From a virus, in IMG/VR virus record IMGVR_UViG_3300030108_002106, positions 1-36,139 of that record: DNA of 36,139 bases; one strand, written 5' to 3'. The translations under genes and the position numbers were made by a program. The notes beneath the pieces were generated by a model. The model did not search any database. It saw only the letters and a list, made by a program, of their open reading frames with translations, and was not told the origin of the DNA. Each line of letters opens with the position of its first letter. Position 1 is the first letter of the stretch. Below are positions 7,974-16,816 of this stretch, one piece after another.

Positions 7974-9548
7974 CTATGTGTTTGCCGGTAATACTAAGTT
8001 GACTCCGTATTTTAAATTAAATGAATCTACATCGCCTTGTGTTCTGATGTATGCAAAGTCTTGCATTGCTTCTTGGCTTTTAGAAATAAGTTGAATTACA
8101 TCATCAGTAATTTCTTTTGGTAGTCTGTTTCTTAGTTCTGCATAATCCATTTTTCTTACAGGTGCTGTGGGTGTTTCAGGTCCCTCAGTTATTGTTTCTT
8201 TTACTGTTTCTTCCATCTCGACTGCTCCACTCATATCACTTTTTGGAGTCCCCTGTGCTCTTTTAACTCTACCACCCATAGCAAATTTACTTGGGTCGAC
8301 ACCTTCAATGTTAGCTTTTATAATTAGTTCATTAAAGTCTTCGACAAATTCAGGGTATGCCTTTGCCTGAATATTATATTGAGCCTTTAATTGTTCAATT
8401 AATTCATCTCTATCTTTACCTTTTTTCTTACTTTTAATTCCTATAAGTGAAGTGTTAAGTTGTTGTAAAGCGTTACTCTTAGCGGTTCTCATTTGTATTG
8501 AATCTGATTTACCTAATACTGATATGGCGTCTGATAAATTTTTTAATTTAGCTTCTGCTCTAGATTTTTCTGCTGTTGAAGAATTAGGATCATTAATTAT
8601 TCTTTTAAGGGCTCTTGCTTCCTCAACGTATTTTTCATTTGCTGTTTGTTTACCTGCAGCTATCTCAGCCATTTTAATTTTGTTAACAGCATCATAAGCT
8701 ATCTCAGCAATTCTACCTTTTTGTTTTTTCTTAGCACCCATAATACTTAATAATTGTTTATTAAGAGCACTTGCTTTGTCAGCTATAGATCCAGGTGTGC
8801 CGATAGCATCTGATAAAGCAATAGCTACTTCACCTTTGTAATCTGTTTTACCTAATAGTTTTTCTAATTTTTTAACTTCAGTATCATAAGCTGTTTCATA
8901 ACTTTTTTCTCCTGATGATGCCGTTTTACCTTTTTTATTTGGAATGACTGCTTCTGAAATTTCTTTTAATTGTTCAGAGTAAGTTTTTCTTGGACGTTCT
9001 TCTCCTTCAAATCCATCCTTATCAGATCCTTCTGTTTCAGTTTCTGTTCTTGATTCTATTATTTCATCCACGTTTTGTCTTCCAATTTCAGGTTGAAGAT
9101 CTTCTTGAGTAAGAACTCCAAACTCTGTTTCATAAGGATTAGATACAGGATCTAATAACTCTCCTCTTTTTCTAGCTTCGTTTAATTGTGACATCATGTA
9201 TGCTTGAGAACCTAGAATTGCAGCCGTCGCTGTAGCAGGGTTTACTACGACTGGAGCTAAAGCTCTTACTGTGCCCGCTGCCCTCATTATTCCTGAAGGG
9301 TTTCTAAATTTATTAGCAAATTGTTTTGCTTTATTTAAAATGTTTTGTCCTCGCATTTGACCTACTTCATACTGAGTCATAGATGGGGGAAAATTTTGCA
9401 AAGGCACTGTTCTAGTTCCTATAGTTGTAGGTTTTGGATTAGCGCCACCTAAATTAACAAATCTTGGATTTCCGTTAGCAAAGCCAGTTCTTAAAGAAGC
9501 TATGCCTGCGTTACCACCACGTCTAAAAGAAGGTCTTTTTAAAATCAT
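7974..9548 (-). CDS. Internal virion-type structural protein with GG-R motifs (524 aa)
   Basis: The N-terminus is basic and glycine-rich (RPSFRRGGNAGIASLR). Around residues 95-120 lies an Ala/Val-rich hydrophobic stretch, followed by an acidic region (160-190) and long charged helices (190-410) ending in a MGGRV motif (424-428). Such Lys/Ala/Glu-rich proteins with GGR motifs recur in the ejection-protein section of marine short-tailed phages, but their function is not established. It sits between the 1430-residue protein (7-base gap) and the Gln-rich protein, with which it shares a TAATG junction at 9548. Confidence 0.65.
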   Translation of the reverse strand: MILKRPSFRRGGNAGIASLRTGFANGNPRFVNLGGANPKPTTIGTRTVPLQNFPPSMTQYEVGQMRGQNILNKAKQFANKFRNPSGIMRAAGTVRALAPVVVNPATATAAILGSQAYMMSQLNEARKRGELLDPVSNPYETEFGVLTQEDLQPEIGRQNVDEIIESRTETETEGSDKDGFEGEERPRKTYSEQLKEISEAVIPNKKGKTASSGEKSYETAYDTEVKKLEKLLGKTDYKGEVAIALSDAIGTPGSIADKASALNKQLLSIMGAKKKQKGRIAEIAYDAVNKIKMAEIAAGKQTANEKYVEEARALKRIINDPNSSTAEKSRAEAKLKNLSDAISVLGKSDSIQMRTAKSNALQQLNTSLIGIKSKKKGKDRDELIEQLKAQYNIQAKAYPEFVEDFNELIIKANIEGVDPSKFAMGGRVKRAQGTPKSDMSGAVEMEETVKETITEGPETPTAPVRKMDYAELRNRLPKEITDDVIQLISKSQEAMQDFAYIRTQGDVDSFNLKYGVNLVLPANT

Positions 9549-10441
9549 TAATTACCTCCAAAGATACTGCCTAGACCATAAGCAGTTAATCCTGTTTGAA
9601 GAGCTTGTGATAATGGTCCAACTCCACCACCTGCACCTGGTTGCGTAGTTTGTGTAGATATTGGTATGCCACCTGCTTGTGATGCTAATCCTGTACCTAA
9701 AACATTTAATCTACTGATAGGTTCTTGATAAGCAAGCTGTGCTCTTTGTTGTGCTGCATCTAATAAAGCTTGATTAAATCCTAAACTAGCTGTACCCGCA
9801 CCACCTAATTGTTGAACGTTAGCTGCAACCAAAGATGGTTGTAAAGATGCCAAACCTCTTTGTTGATCAAAAGCTTGACCCGCTAATTGTTGTGCTTGAC
9901 TAAAACCTTGTTGTAATAATTGTGCTTGTAATGCTGCTCTGTTTCTATCTGAACCCGCTTGATATTCTGCTAAGGCAACACCCTCTCTACCACCACCAAA
10001 CGCTCCCGCACCAATTGCTTGTGCTTGAATAGAAGGTATACCTTTTTGTGCTTGAACATCAAACTCTGCTAATGTTGTATCAATAACTTGTTGTTGATAC
10101 GGAGACATAAAAGCTTGAAAAGCTTGTGGGCCTGAGTACGCCGCAGCTTGATCTAAGAAAGGCTGAAAGCCAGCAACTCCTGTGCCAGTTCCCACACCCG
10201 TTAATTGTCCTTCAGGTCCAAACGTTAATTGACCAAGACCAGCTTGAGTAGCTGCAGCTTGTTGAGCTTGTTGTGTTAAAACATTTTGACTAGCAACCTG
10301 TGGACCTAATTCAGCTAATGTAGGGACACCGGCTGTGCCTGGTGCTCTACCCACTTGTTGAGTTAATAGATCTATGTAATTTTCTTGAGCTGCTTCTAAA
10401 AAAGGTGCTCGTCTACTAAGTGTTTCGTATGTTGTTGCCAT
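9548..10441 (-). CDS. Gln/Ala/Gly-rich internal virion-type protein (297 aa)
   Basis: The composition is dominated by Q, A and G with repeated QQ and AQQ patches. A recognisable central block, QAIGAGAFGGGREGVALAEYQ without its last residues (about 140-160), is shared by many marine phage proteins that sit in the internal-virion section. Low-complexity amphipathic sequence and two possible hydrophobic helices at the ends suggest membrane interaction during DNA ejection, by analogy to T7 gp14 or P22 gp7; this is inference. It is linked by TAATG junctions to both its upstream (10441) and downstream (9548) neighbours. Confidence 0.65.
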   Translation of the reverse strand: MATTYETLSRRAPFLEAAQENYIDLLTQQVGRAPGTAGVPTLAELGPQVASQNVLTQQAQQAAATQAGLGQLTFGPEGQLTGVGTGTGVAGFQPFLDQAAAYSGPQAFQAFMSPYQQQVIDTTLAEFDVQAQKGIPSIQAQAIGAGAFGGGREGVALAEYQAGSDRNRAALQAQLLQQGFSQAQQLAGQAFDQQRGLASLQPSLVAANVQQLGGAGTASLGFNQALLDAAQQRAQLAYQEPISRLNVLGTGLASQAGGIPISTQTTQPGAGGGVGPLSQALQTGLTAYGLGSIFGGN

Positions 10442-12171
10442 TATGCTTTACCTACCTGTTCTGCTTGTTTCATTACGTTGTATAACTTTTCTGAGCCTTT
10501 TTCAACACTGCCCCCACCTATGCCTCTGACAGCGTCGGCTGTTAATACAAATTCATTTTTAGATAACATCGCTGGGACATCATCAGCTTTTTCTTTTACT
10601 CCTATTGGAACAAAACCACCAGTAGCTCTCATATCTAATTCTTTAACTCCAGCTTTGTTTGTTCTAACCGGTATTTCATTTACAGATCCTACATCTCCTC
10701 CTTTAGAAAAACCTTTTATCTTTAAAAATTCTTTTAACATTGTAGCATCTTTAGGAAACTTACTTGGATTATTTAATATTCTATAAAGTTGAGGCATTGT
10801 AAAAGATCTGTCTGCTCCACCTAATTTAGCTAAGTGTTTAAATAAGAAAGATTTTTCTAATCTAGTAAATGCCAAAGGTAAGCCACCACCGCCTCCCATT
10901 TTTAATTCATCGAGTCCCCCTTGCAAAGGATCTATTTGTTTAACAGCTGATTCAATGCCTTGGCCGTATTTCTTTTTACCACCCGATCCTGACATTAAAC
11001 CTATTCTACCACCGTCAGCTTCTAACTCTCTTAATATTTCTTGTAGTAAATCTGCTTCTTCTTTTTCTTTATCAAACTTTATAAAGATTGTTGACTCAGG
11101 TGAAACAGGTTCACCAGCTTCTGCTACACCAGGTTCAATGTCCGTAATTTCATTTACCATTTCAGGATATTTTCTAACATTCTCTTCTAAAGCTATCATA
11201 TCAATACCACCGTTTTCAAAACCTATTCTTCCACCTTCTTTTTTACCTGCAAAGAAATTAGTTAAATAACTTGCATACTCAGCTTTCTTTTCAGCTTTTT
11301 GATCTTCATCATATTGAGCTTCTGTGTAATCCGTGACGCCTGCTTCATTAGCAATTGCTTTTGCTTCAGCAAAAGATAATGCAAAAGCTGCTGTTCCTAA
11401 AACCATTGGTTTATCTAATTGACCATCTTTCATAAATACTGCTTTACCAACTTTTTTAAAAGCATCTAGAACTTCACCACCTGCACCTGCATAGTCTTGA
11501 TTTTGAACTTTGTTAACAAGACTTGATACAAAATTTGGATCTTTGGTTATAGTCTCTGCTTTAATAACATCTATAGTTGGACCTACGTTACTTGCTGTCT
11601 CGTACACGTTAGGAAGCATATCTCCATACTCAGGAGAAATTATGTTACCCGTATCTGTTGTTCCTCTTTGTAAATTAATGTCGGCCATTGATTCTCTAAA
11701 TGTTTTAGGTCCTGTTTCAGCTACTTCTGAAATTTCTGCAATCTCTGTGTTTGGCATTCTACGATCAGCGAAGAATTTACCTAAACCTGTGTCTGTACCG
11801 ATAGGACTTGAGAATGATGTAAAGTTACCTAATACATCTCCTTGAAAAGGATTACCTTGAAAGCCTGCACCACCAATGTATCTAGCTGCTTGACCACCTC
11901 CGTAAGTCAATGCACCTCTTTTTAATGCATCACTTAAACTTCCTGATTGATCAAAGGAACCTATGCCTGCCATTCCTGCGGCTAGAGCCGGGTTAAACGG
12001 TGCAACAAAGGGAGCTGCCGTCGTGGCTACTTTAGAAACTTCATTAGGTATAATTTTACGTACAAATCGTTTAAGTTTACTACCTAAACCAAAGTTTTGT
12101 CTTGGAGAAATATTAGTTATTCCTCCTCTATTTTGTAATTGTCTACTTATTTGTGATCTTGATATAGCCAT
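10441..12171 (-). CDS. Structural protein with GGRIG motifs and a conserved C-terminal ADDVPAMLS domain (576 aa)
   Basis: A basic N-terminus (1-45) precedes Ala/Gly-rich hydrophobic segments (about 48-72 and 85-105), a middle region with two GGRIG motifs (313-317 and 387-391), a glycine run (426-430) and a C-terminal block at about 518-570 beginning TGGFVPIGVKEKADDVPAML and followed by SKNEFVLTADAVRGIG. That C-terminal block is a conserved module in marine phage virion proteins, resembling segments of tape-measure and ejection proteins. It precedes the other internal-virion genes, so it is probably packaged and ejected. The exact role is unknown. Confidence 0.7.
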   Translation of the reverse strand: MAISRSQISRQLQNRGGITNISPRQNFGLGSKLKRFVRKIIPNEVSKVATTAAPFVAPFNPALAAGMAGIGSFDQSGSLSDALKRGALTYGGGQAARYIGGAGFQGNPFQGDVLGNFTSFSSPIGTDTGLGKFFADRRMPNTEIAEISEVAETGPKTFRESMADINLQRGTTDTGNIISPEYGDMLPNVYETASNVGPTIDVIKAETITKDPNFVSSLVNKVQNQDYAGAGGEVLDAFKKVGKAVFMKDGQLDKPMVLGTAAFALSFAEAKAIANEAGVTDYTEAQYDEDQKAEKKAEYASYLTNFFAGKKEGGRIGFENGGIDMIALEENVRKYPEMVNEITDIEPGVAEAGEPVSPESTIFIKFDKEKEEADLLQEILRELEADGGRIGLMSGSGGKKKYGQGIESAVKQIDPLQGGLDELKMGGGGGLPLAFTRLEKSFLFKHLAKLGGADRSFTMPQLYRILNNPSKFPKDATMLKEFLKIKGFSKGGDVGSVNEIPVRTNKAGVKELDMRATGGFVPIGVKEKADDVPAMLSKNEFVLTADAVRGIGGGSVEKGSEKLYNVMKQAEQVGKA

Positions 12172-12224
12172 AATTTCCGTTAATTTTATTGTTAGGCAGG
12201 CTTAGAATCCTGTAATATATGACT

Positions 12225-13088
12225 TTATTTGATTTTCTTCACAGGGTCAACTGTTTTAAGATCTGTTAGTTCATCCCAAAAACGCCCACAATACTGATGA
12301 TCTCCTACATGGGTAATGTAATCTAAGACGTAAAGATAAGTTTTACCACCCATTTCTAGCCATCTTTGACAAAAACCAAAGTCTTCTCCAAAGTATCTTT
12401 TAGTTTTAGGGTCATGTAAACACTCAAATAAGTTATACATATTAGGCTTTTTAGTTTCTTTACCGTTAATAAAAGTAGGTTGATAGATCTCTAACTCGGG
12501 ATGAGCCTTTATCATCTTCTCTATAACTTCTCTTTTAATTAACATACATCCTGTTGGAGCGTGGGTAACTTCTACTAATCCCTCTTCTACATTAAACTTC
12601 TTAGGATCTTTCATTTTTATAGGAAAAGTAAAACCTAATTTAGACATATGATCAGAATTTTTAGCCCCATGTTTTTGAAGCTTTCTAAACATTTTATCCC
12701 AATCTAAAAATTTCATAGGATAAGGGCAAGCTATAATATCCTTATCTTTTTCTAACATCGTAAAGATAGTTGTGTGTTGGAAATCAATATCTGAATCTAT
12801 AAATAAAAGATGAGTGTAATTATCTTTGTGACTTATAAAATCAGCCACACATAGATTTCTTCCTTGTTGAACTAATGATGATTTAAGTAAAGTAAAACTA
12901 ACAACAATATTTTTCATAATACAAGCTTGTTGAAATTTAAGCATAGATTGAACATAGTGAATACTTGCTCCACTGTGCATTGGTGTACATACCATAATTT
13001 TATATTTAGGGTTTACCATCGTTGGTCTATTAGTTAGGTCTATAGTTTCAACACCTTCACCAAACCATATAGGTTCATTATTTTCCAT
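12225..13088 (-). CDS. GT-A type glycosyltransferase
   Basis: The 287-residue protein has features of a nucleotide-sugar-dependent GT-A enzyme: an early beta strand KIMVCTPMHSG (about 29-39), the metal-binding DxD-like motif LLFIDSDID (about 93-101), and a later FGEDFGFCQRW segment that fits the catalytic/acceptor loop region. I recognise the overall pattern from glycosyltransferase-like proteins of phages and large DNA viruses. The likely reaction is transfer of a sugar from a nucleotide sugar to an unknown acceptor. It overlaps the preceding glycosyltransferase gene by 11 bases, so both should be made together. The acceptor could be a virion protein or a host surface glycan. Confidence 0.8.
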   Translation of the reverse strand: MENNEPIWFGEGVETIDLTNRPTMVNPKYKIMVCTPMHSGASIHYVQSMLKFQQACIMKNIVVSFTLLKSSLVQQGRNLCVADFISHKDNYTHLLFIDSDIDFQHTTIFTMLEKDKDIIACPYPMKFLDWDKMFRKLQKHGAKNSDHMSKLGFTFPIKMKDPKKFNVEEGLVEVTHAPTGCMLIKREVIEKMIKAHPELEIYQPTFINGKETKKPNMYNLFECLHDPKTKRYFGEDFGFCQRWLEMGGKTYLYVLDYITHVGDHQYCGRFWDELTDLKTVDPVKKIK

Positions 13089-14010
13089 TTGTTAATCCTT
13101 CCAATGTTCGTTTCCAGTTAAGAGCTTGTTTAGACCAATCATAATACTTTCTTGCGTATTGTGACTGTAACATTAAATGTTCATGTAAAGAAGGGTCAGA
13201 TAATGTAGGCACTACCGCATCAATAGCGTAAGCAAATTTTTGAGACAAAGCTCTGTAGTTATTATCATAAGGAATATACAAGGCATATTCTGCACACGTT
13301 TCATAGAGAGCTCCAAGGTCCGTGAGCATACAGTATAAACCCGCAGCCATTGATTCAATGGCAGAGATGCACGAAGTCTCTTCCCATATACTTGGATAAA
13401 CAAACATATGATAATCTTGTAAATGTTCTTTAATATAACTATTAGGTTTATAACCTATGTAATTTACATTTTTTAATTGTTTAGCTTGTTCATACAAACC
13501 TTGATATTGAGGATCATTTTTTTCTGCAAATGCTTTTCCATATACCTCACAGCTTGAATAGACATCTAACGTCACATCACTTTTTACAAGTTGCATAGCA
13601 CCAAGCAACACAGATAATCCTCGCCACGGTGTGCAGTGATGAATAAGTTTTATAGGTTCTCCTTTTTGATATGGTTTTCTTATAGGTATTTCATCAATAC
13701 CATTTTTAATTACAGTGCATCTATCTAAAGGCATTTTAAATTTTTTACGAAACTGTTCAAAATTCCAATGTGAATTAAACACATATAAATCATATTTTAA
13801 GGTATTCTTGGGATCGTTGAACCAGGGGAAAATGTTTGGTTGATCCCAAGAATTTTTTTGCCATAAGACATTCGGTTTAGTTGGATGTAATGGAATTTTT
13901 TCAGGCACAGAGGTTGTTATCTGTACTTTATCTAATAATTTTTTATCAACGTATTTAGATAGGTATTCTAATTGTAGTTCAGTCCCACCTTTAGGATTTT
14001 GATTTATCAT
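13078..14010 (-). CDS. GT-B type (family 1/4-like) glycosyltransferase
   Basis: The 310-residue protein carries GGTELQLEYLSKY near the start (residues 8-20), then a central segment VFNSHWNFEQF, a linker, and in the second Rossmann domain LIHHCTPWRGLSVLL followed by a beta strand, a VNYIGYKPNSYIKEHL segment and the nucleotide-sugar-binding block YPSIWEETSCISAIESMAAG. The E-x7-E-like EETSCISAIESMA segment is diagnostic of GT4-type retaining enzymes. The N-terminus is short for the family: the first strand is missing before GGTEL, which may reflect a minimal phage form. The start overlaps the previous gene by 20 bases. Confidence 0.85.
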   Translation of the reverse strand: MINQNPKGGTELQLEYLSKYVDKKLLDKVQITTSVPEKIPLHPTKPNVLWQKNSWDQPNIFPWFNDPKNTLKYDLYVFNSHWNFEQFRKKFKMPLDRCTVIKNGIDEIPIRKPYQKGEPIKLIHHCTPWRGLSVLLGAMQLVKSDVTLDVYSSCEVYGKAFAEKNDPQYQGLYEQAKQLKNVNYIGYKPNSYIKEHLQDYHMFVYPSIWEETSCISAIESMAAGLYCMLTDLGALYETCAEYALYIPYDNNYRALSQKFAYAIDAVVPTLSDPSLHEHLMLQSQYARKYYDWSKQALNWKRTLEGLTNGK

Positions 14011-14185
14011 TCTGTTGTTGCATTACTTTCTGTATTATTTCTAATCCTTTCGGATCTACCTTTACTGTACAGTCTTTTACAATATCGGGTCCTTCTTTCT
14101 CTTCTTTAAAAACTTCTCCTGTTTTCTTGTTACGCCAAGTATAAACAGTTTCGCATTTAATTTTGGTTATATTATCCGTTTTCAT
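13991..14185 (-). CDS. Small hypothetical phage protein (64 aa)
   Basis: A polar 64-residue protein with the segment YTWRNKKTGEVFKEEKEG in its first half and a Gln/Lys-rich C-terminus. It overlaps the start of the GT-B gene (20 bases) and the end of the 116-residue gene (14 bases), so it is embedded in the same translation-coupled block. No known domain was recognised. A small accessory or chaperone role cannot be distinguished. Confidence 0.6.
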   Translation of the reverse strand: MKTDNITKIKCETVYTWRNKKTGEVFKEEKEGPDIVKDCTVKVDPKGLEIIQKVMQQQNDKSKS

Positions 14186-14522
14186 TCTCTCTGTTTATTA
14201 AAGCATAACTTATCAGGCCTTGAATTGTATTACTTCCTGTAGCTGCTTGTACAGTTATAGCATCACCTGCTTCTAAATTCAAGCCTTGAGGTGAAGCATT
14301 TACTTGTGACTTAGCGCCTACTTCGTCTCGAAAAAATTCGTATTCGGTGCTGGAGTCTGATGAGTCAACAAAATTCATTTGTACTAGAACTCCTGATGAC
14401 GCATCATTATTTGCACAATAGATACTTTTAACTATAATTGTTCCATCTGTAGGGCAAGTAAGAACAGTAGTCTTGCCTGTGCTAGCTTGTTTGAAACCTT
14501 GGTTTTTATATCTAATTGTCAT
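14172..14522 (-). CDS. Small beta-rich virion protein (116 aa)
   Basis: Sequence and spacing of hydrophobics (TTVLTCPTDGTIIVKSIYCA, GVLVQMNFVDSSDS, NLEAGDAITVQA, GLISYALI) predict a compact beta sandwich, like small fibre or decoration proteins encoded next to phage tail genes. No catalytic residues are conserved. The ATG shares four bases (ATGA) with the stop of the 54-residue gene upstream. It probably decorates the tail or fibre; the assignment is from fold type and position only. Confidence 0.6.
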   Translation of the reverse strand: MTIRYKNQGFKQASTGKTTVLTCPTDGTIIVKSIYCANNDASSGVLVQMNFVDSSDSSTEYEFFRDEVGAKSQVNASPQGLNLEAGDAITVQAATGSNTIQGLISYALINRENENG

Positions 14523-14683
14523 GATAAAAAGTAATTGAAAGTATCTTGTTCATTTTTTAAATCTTGTTGAAAAGAAAAATTAAGTTGTTGTTTCAATGTT
14601 GTCAAGGACTCCACAATCTGTCTTTGATTCTGTGGATTGTAATCTTCTGAAGGTTCAGGTATGTAAATAGTTATTTTAGCCAT
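14519..14683 (-). CDS. Small hypothetical protein (54 aa)
   Basis: The frame from ATG 14683 to TGA 14519-14521 gives MAKITIYIPEPSEDYNPQNQ and then a Gln/Asn-rich, probably helical tail ending in NYFLS. Evidence that it is real: a TAATG junction with the upstream gene, an ATGA junction with the downstream gene, and no other gene to fill this 165-base space. The function is unknown. By position between the tail stabilization gene and a beta-rich virion protein it may be a small tail component. Confidence 0.6.
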   Translation of the reverse strand: MAKITIYIPEPSEDYNPQNQRQIVESLTTLKQQLNFSFQQDLKNEQDTFNYFLS

Positions 14684-14817
14684 TATGTTCTTTTCTTATC
14701 TACTCTTTTAATTTTACCTTTATTTTTTGAAGCGTAAAAAACTTGTTCTCCTTTTTTCTTACCGTATTGTTTTTTCATAGACTTCATAATTTTTTTACCT
14801 TTAGGTGTTAGTGGCAT
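14683..14817 (-). CDS. Small basic conserved phage protein (44 aa)
   Basis: ATG at 14817 to TAA at 14683-14685. The protein starts MPLTPKGKKIMKSMKKQYGK and continues with KKGEQVFYASKNKGKI, a short lysine-rich protein that I recognise from many marine phage genomes, always without assigned function. It is 3 bases after the stabilization gene and shares a TAATG with the 54-residue gene. The high Lys content suggests nucleic-acid or acidic-surface binding, which is inference. Confidence 0.75.
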   Translation of the reverse strand: MPLTPKGKKIMKSMKKQYGKKKGEQVFYASKNKGKIKRVDKKRT

Positions 14818-14819
14818 AA

Positions 14820-16775
14820 TTATCTCCTTCCATCGGGTTGTGCGTCGAGTCTAAGAGAACCATATCTCCAAGTTTCTCCAACGTCTTCATTTTCTATTTT
14901 TACACTAAGCAATCTGCCTCTTGCTCTAGTGTCTATTTTCTTTGTAGTACTTGTGACTGTAAATGGTCCCAACGGCGAAACAGTTTGAGTTTCAGAAGGG
15001 AAGTCACTTATAAACAATGAAATTTTTGAGTTACCTACAATTTGTTTATAATCAGGAATAAATCTTCGCATAGACATCATAAATTCTCCGTCATCAATAT
15101 CAAAGTCAGAGGATCTAATAAACGCAGCTATGGCGCTCGTGCCTGTGCTGTTAACTTGATCGGGTTGAGTCTTCTCGTGACAATAATAAACAGTTGCTCC
15201 GTAAGTATCAGTAATTCCAGATATAGGAAACAACGGAGTATCAGACGGATCATTGGTTCCGCTTTGACCTTTAGCTACGTAGTTAGTTGCATAAGGTTCT
15301 GTGAAAACATCTGCATCTTGATACGTTGTTCTATCTAAAGATCCAGTGTACCAACTCGCTTCACCGTAATTATAAGTAACAACTCGATCTACTTGTAGAG
15401 ATCCTGCTTTAGGATAGAACCAACTAACTTCTGTATATAAACTATTGTGTCCTGCGTAAACGATTTCACTTGCATCAAAATTTAAACCTAAGTTTCCGTC
15501 TCCTGTGGTAAATACAAAATCTTCAACTAAGCAAGGTAATTGTTTTACGGTACCGTCGTATTGAAAGAAACTACCTGATGTGCCCATCCAATAAACGGCT
15601 CCTTGTGCAAAAGCCGCAGCATGTTGCCCAAGACAACCACAGTTGGTTCCTACTTGTCTAATACTAAACGTAAAAGGTGGACCAACAAATTGTGCTACGT
15701 AGGCAGCTTGATCAGTTAATATTAAAATATAATCTTTACCTTGTACAGCAGCTACAATCTTATTACCTTTATCTAATTGAAAAGTTCCAGCTGTGTTTGT
15801 AGATGTGGGTGCATATACTGATGTAGACTCTTGATCTGAAAATCTAATAAACATAGGATCTTGAGTTGCAGTGTTACCAATAGTTGTTTCAGTCCCTAGA
15901 TGAAATAGATGTCTGTCAGTTTCTGATACGATAGTTAATCTTGAAGCTGTTGGTGCTCCTGTCATTATAGTTGCTCTGTTGGTTCGTGGATTAACGGCTC
16001 CTGCATCCCACGTAAAAGATTTACCGTTAGCAATAGTAGCTACCAAAGTTTCTCCAAAATTATCAAGAGACCAATTACCTGGTTCTAGAGTTACGTTAGA
16101 TGTTGTTCTTGCAGTTCCCCACGTAGAATCTCCCCATAAATAAGTTCCCCATCCATATCCTAATGTTTGAGCGGTAGGTCCTACCTCAACGTACGGAGTT
16201 ACGGTTACAGATCCACCAGCACTCATTCCTGTTCCGTTATTCTCTGTCGTTGTAACACCAGCAGCAGGATTAGTTAAACTAATTGTAAAAGAGTTAGTCG
16301 TAGTTGTTAAAACTTCAAAAGGGTGAGCAGTAAAATCATCTGCTGTTAAAGTTGTGTTGGCTCCCATCGACACAGAGCTTAAAACAATGTATCGACCTGG
16401 TTCTAATCCGTGACTAGTAAAATTAATTGTTACCGTGGCTGCAGCAGCAGCTGAAGTGGTAAAAGTTCCTGTGCCTGATAAAGCACTATCTAGTGGACTA
16501 ATGTCATAGAAAGCTCCACCATAATATAAAAACAAACCTTGAGACGTTCCTATGGCAGCATACCTTTCTCCAGCTAAAGAAGTAAAAGCGTGTTGAGCTC
16601 TTGCTACACCTGGGAGAGTATGTTGATCATTAGTTAATTGTTGCCATCCTCCAATCTTTTCAGGTATACCATATCTAAATCTAACAAAATCTCCATCAAT
16701 CCACTTGCCTGGAGATGCTGCGGGAGTCCCTTGTTTATCAAAGCCTGGTTGGAATCTTACTTTTTTTAATGCCAT
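14820..16775 (-). CDS. Tail stabilization protein (P22 gp10-like)
   Basis: This 651-residue, beta-rich protein starts with FQPGFDKQGTPAASPGKW, typical of tail tubular/stabilization proteins of short-tailed phages, and ends with RARGRLLSVKIENEDVGETW and a DAQPDGRR tail, the characteristic C-terminus of the family. Residues about 115-192 contain a SHGLEPGRYIVL domain insertion, and residues 208-220 a GWG-x3-WG-x3-WG element like the repeats in the fibre protein at 23140-24717. It should close the bottom of the tail and hold the DNA in the capsid. It is followed after 2 bases by a small lysine-rich gene. Confidence 0.85.
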   Translation of the reverse strand: MALKKVRFQPGFDKQGTPAASPGKWIDGDFVRFRYGIPEKIGGWQQLTNDQHTLPGVARAQHAFTSLAGERYAAIGTSQGLFLYYGGAFYDISPLDSALSGTGTFTTSAAAAATVTINFTSHGLEPGRYIVLSSVSMGANTTLTADDFTAHPFEVLTTTTNSFTISLTNPAAGVTTTENNGTGMSAGGSVTVTPYVEVGPTAQTLGYGWGTYLWGDSTWGTARTTSNVTLEPGNWSLDNFGETLVATIANGKSFTWDAGAVNPRTNRATIMTGAPTASRLTIVSETDRHLFHLGTETTIGNTATQDPMFIRFSDQESTSVYAPTSTNTAGTFQLDKGNKIVAAVQGKDYILILTDQAAYVAQFVGPPFTFSIRQVGTNCGCLGQHAAAFAQGAVYWMGTSGSFFQYDGTVKQLPCLVEDFVFTTGDGNLGLNFDASEIVYAGHNSLYTEVSWFYPKAGSLQVDRVVTYNYGEASWYTGSLDRTTYQDADVFTEPYATNYVAKGQSGTNDPSDTPLFPISGITDTYGATVYYCHEKTQPDQVNSTGTSAIAAFIRSSDFDIDDGEFMMSMRRFIPDYKQIVGNSKISLFISDFPSETQTVSPLGPFTVTSTTKKIDTRARGRLLSVKIENEDVGETWRYGSLRLDAQPDGRR

Positions 16776-16816
16776 AATTTTTAATTATAATGAATTTTCT
16801 CTAAAAATCTACCTTA

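Noticed and set aside
12190-12216. CAGG...CCTG stem between the GT-A gene and the 576-residue gene
   Set aside because: Only 4 uninterrupted pairs plus a mismatch, and no T-run; not convincing as a terminator or operator.
16784-16789. TATAAT before the tail stabilization gene
   Set aside because: There is no acceptable -35 box and the start of transcription would fall about 2 bases before the ATG; it is likely chance in AT-rich DNA.
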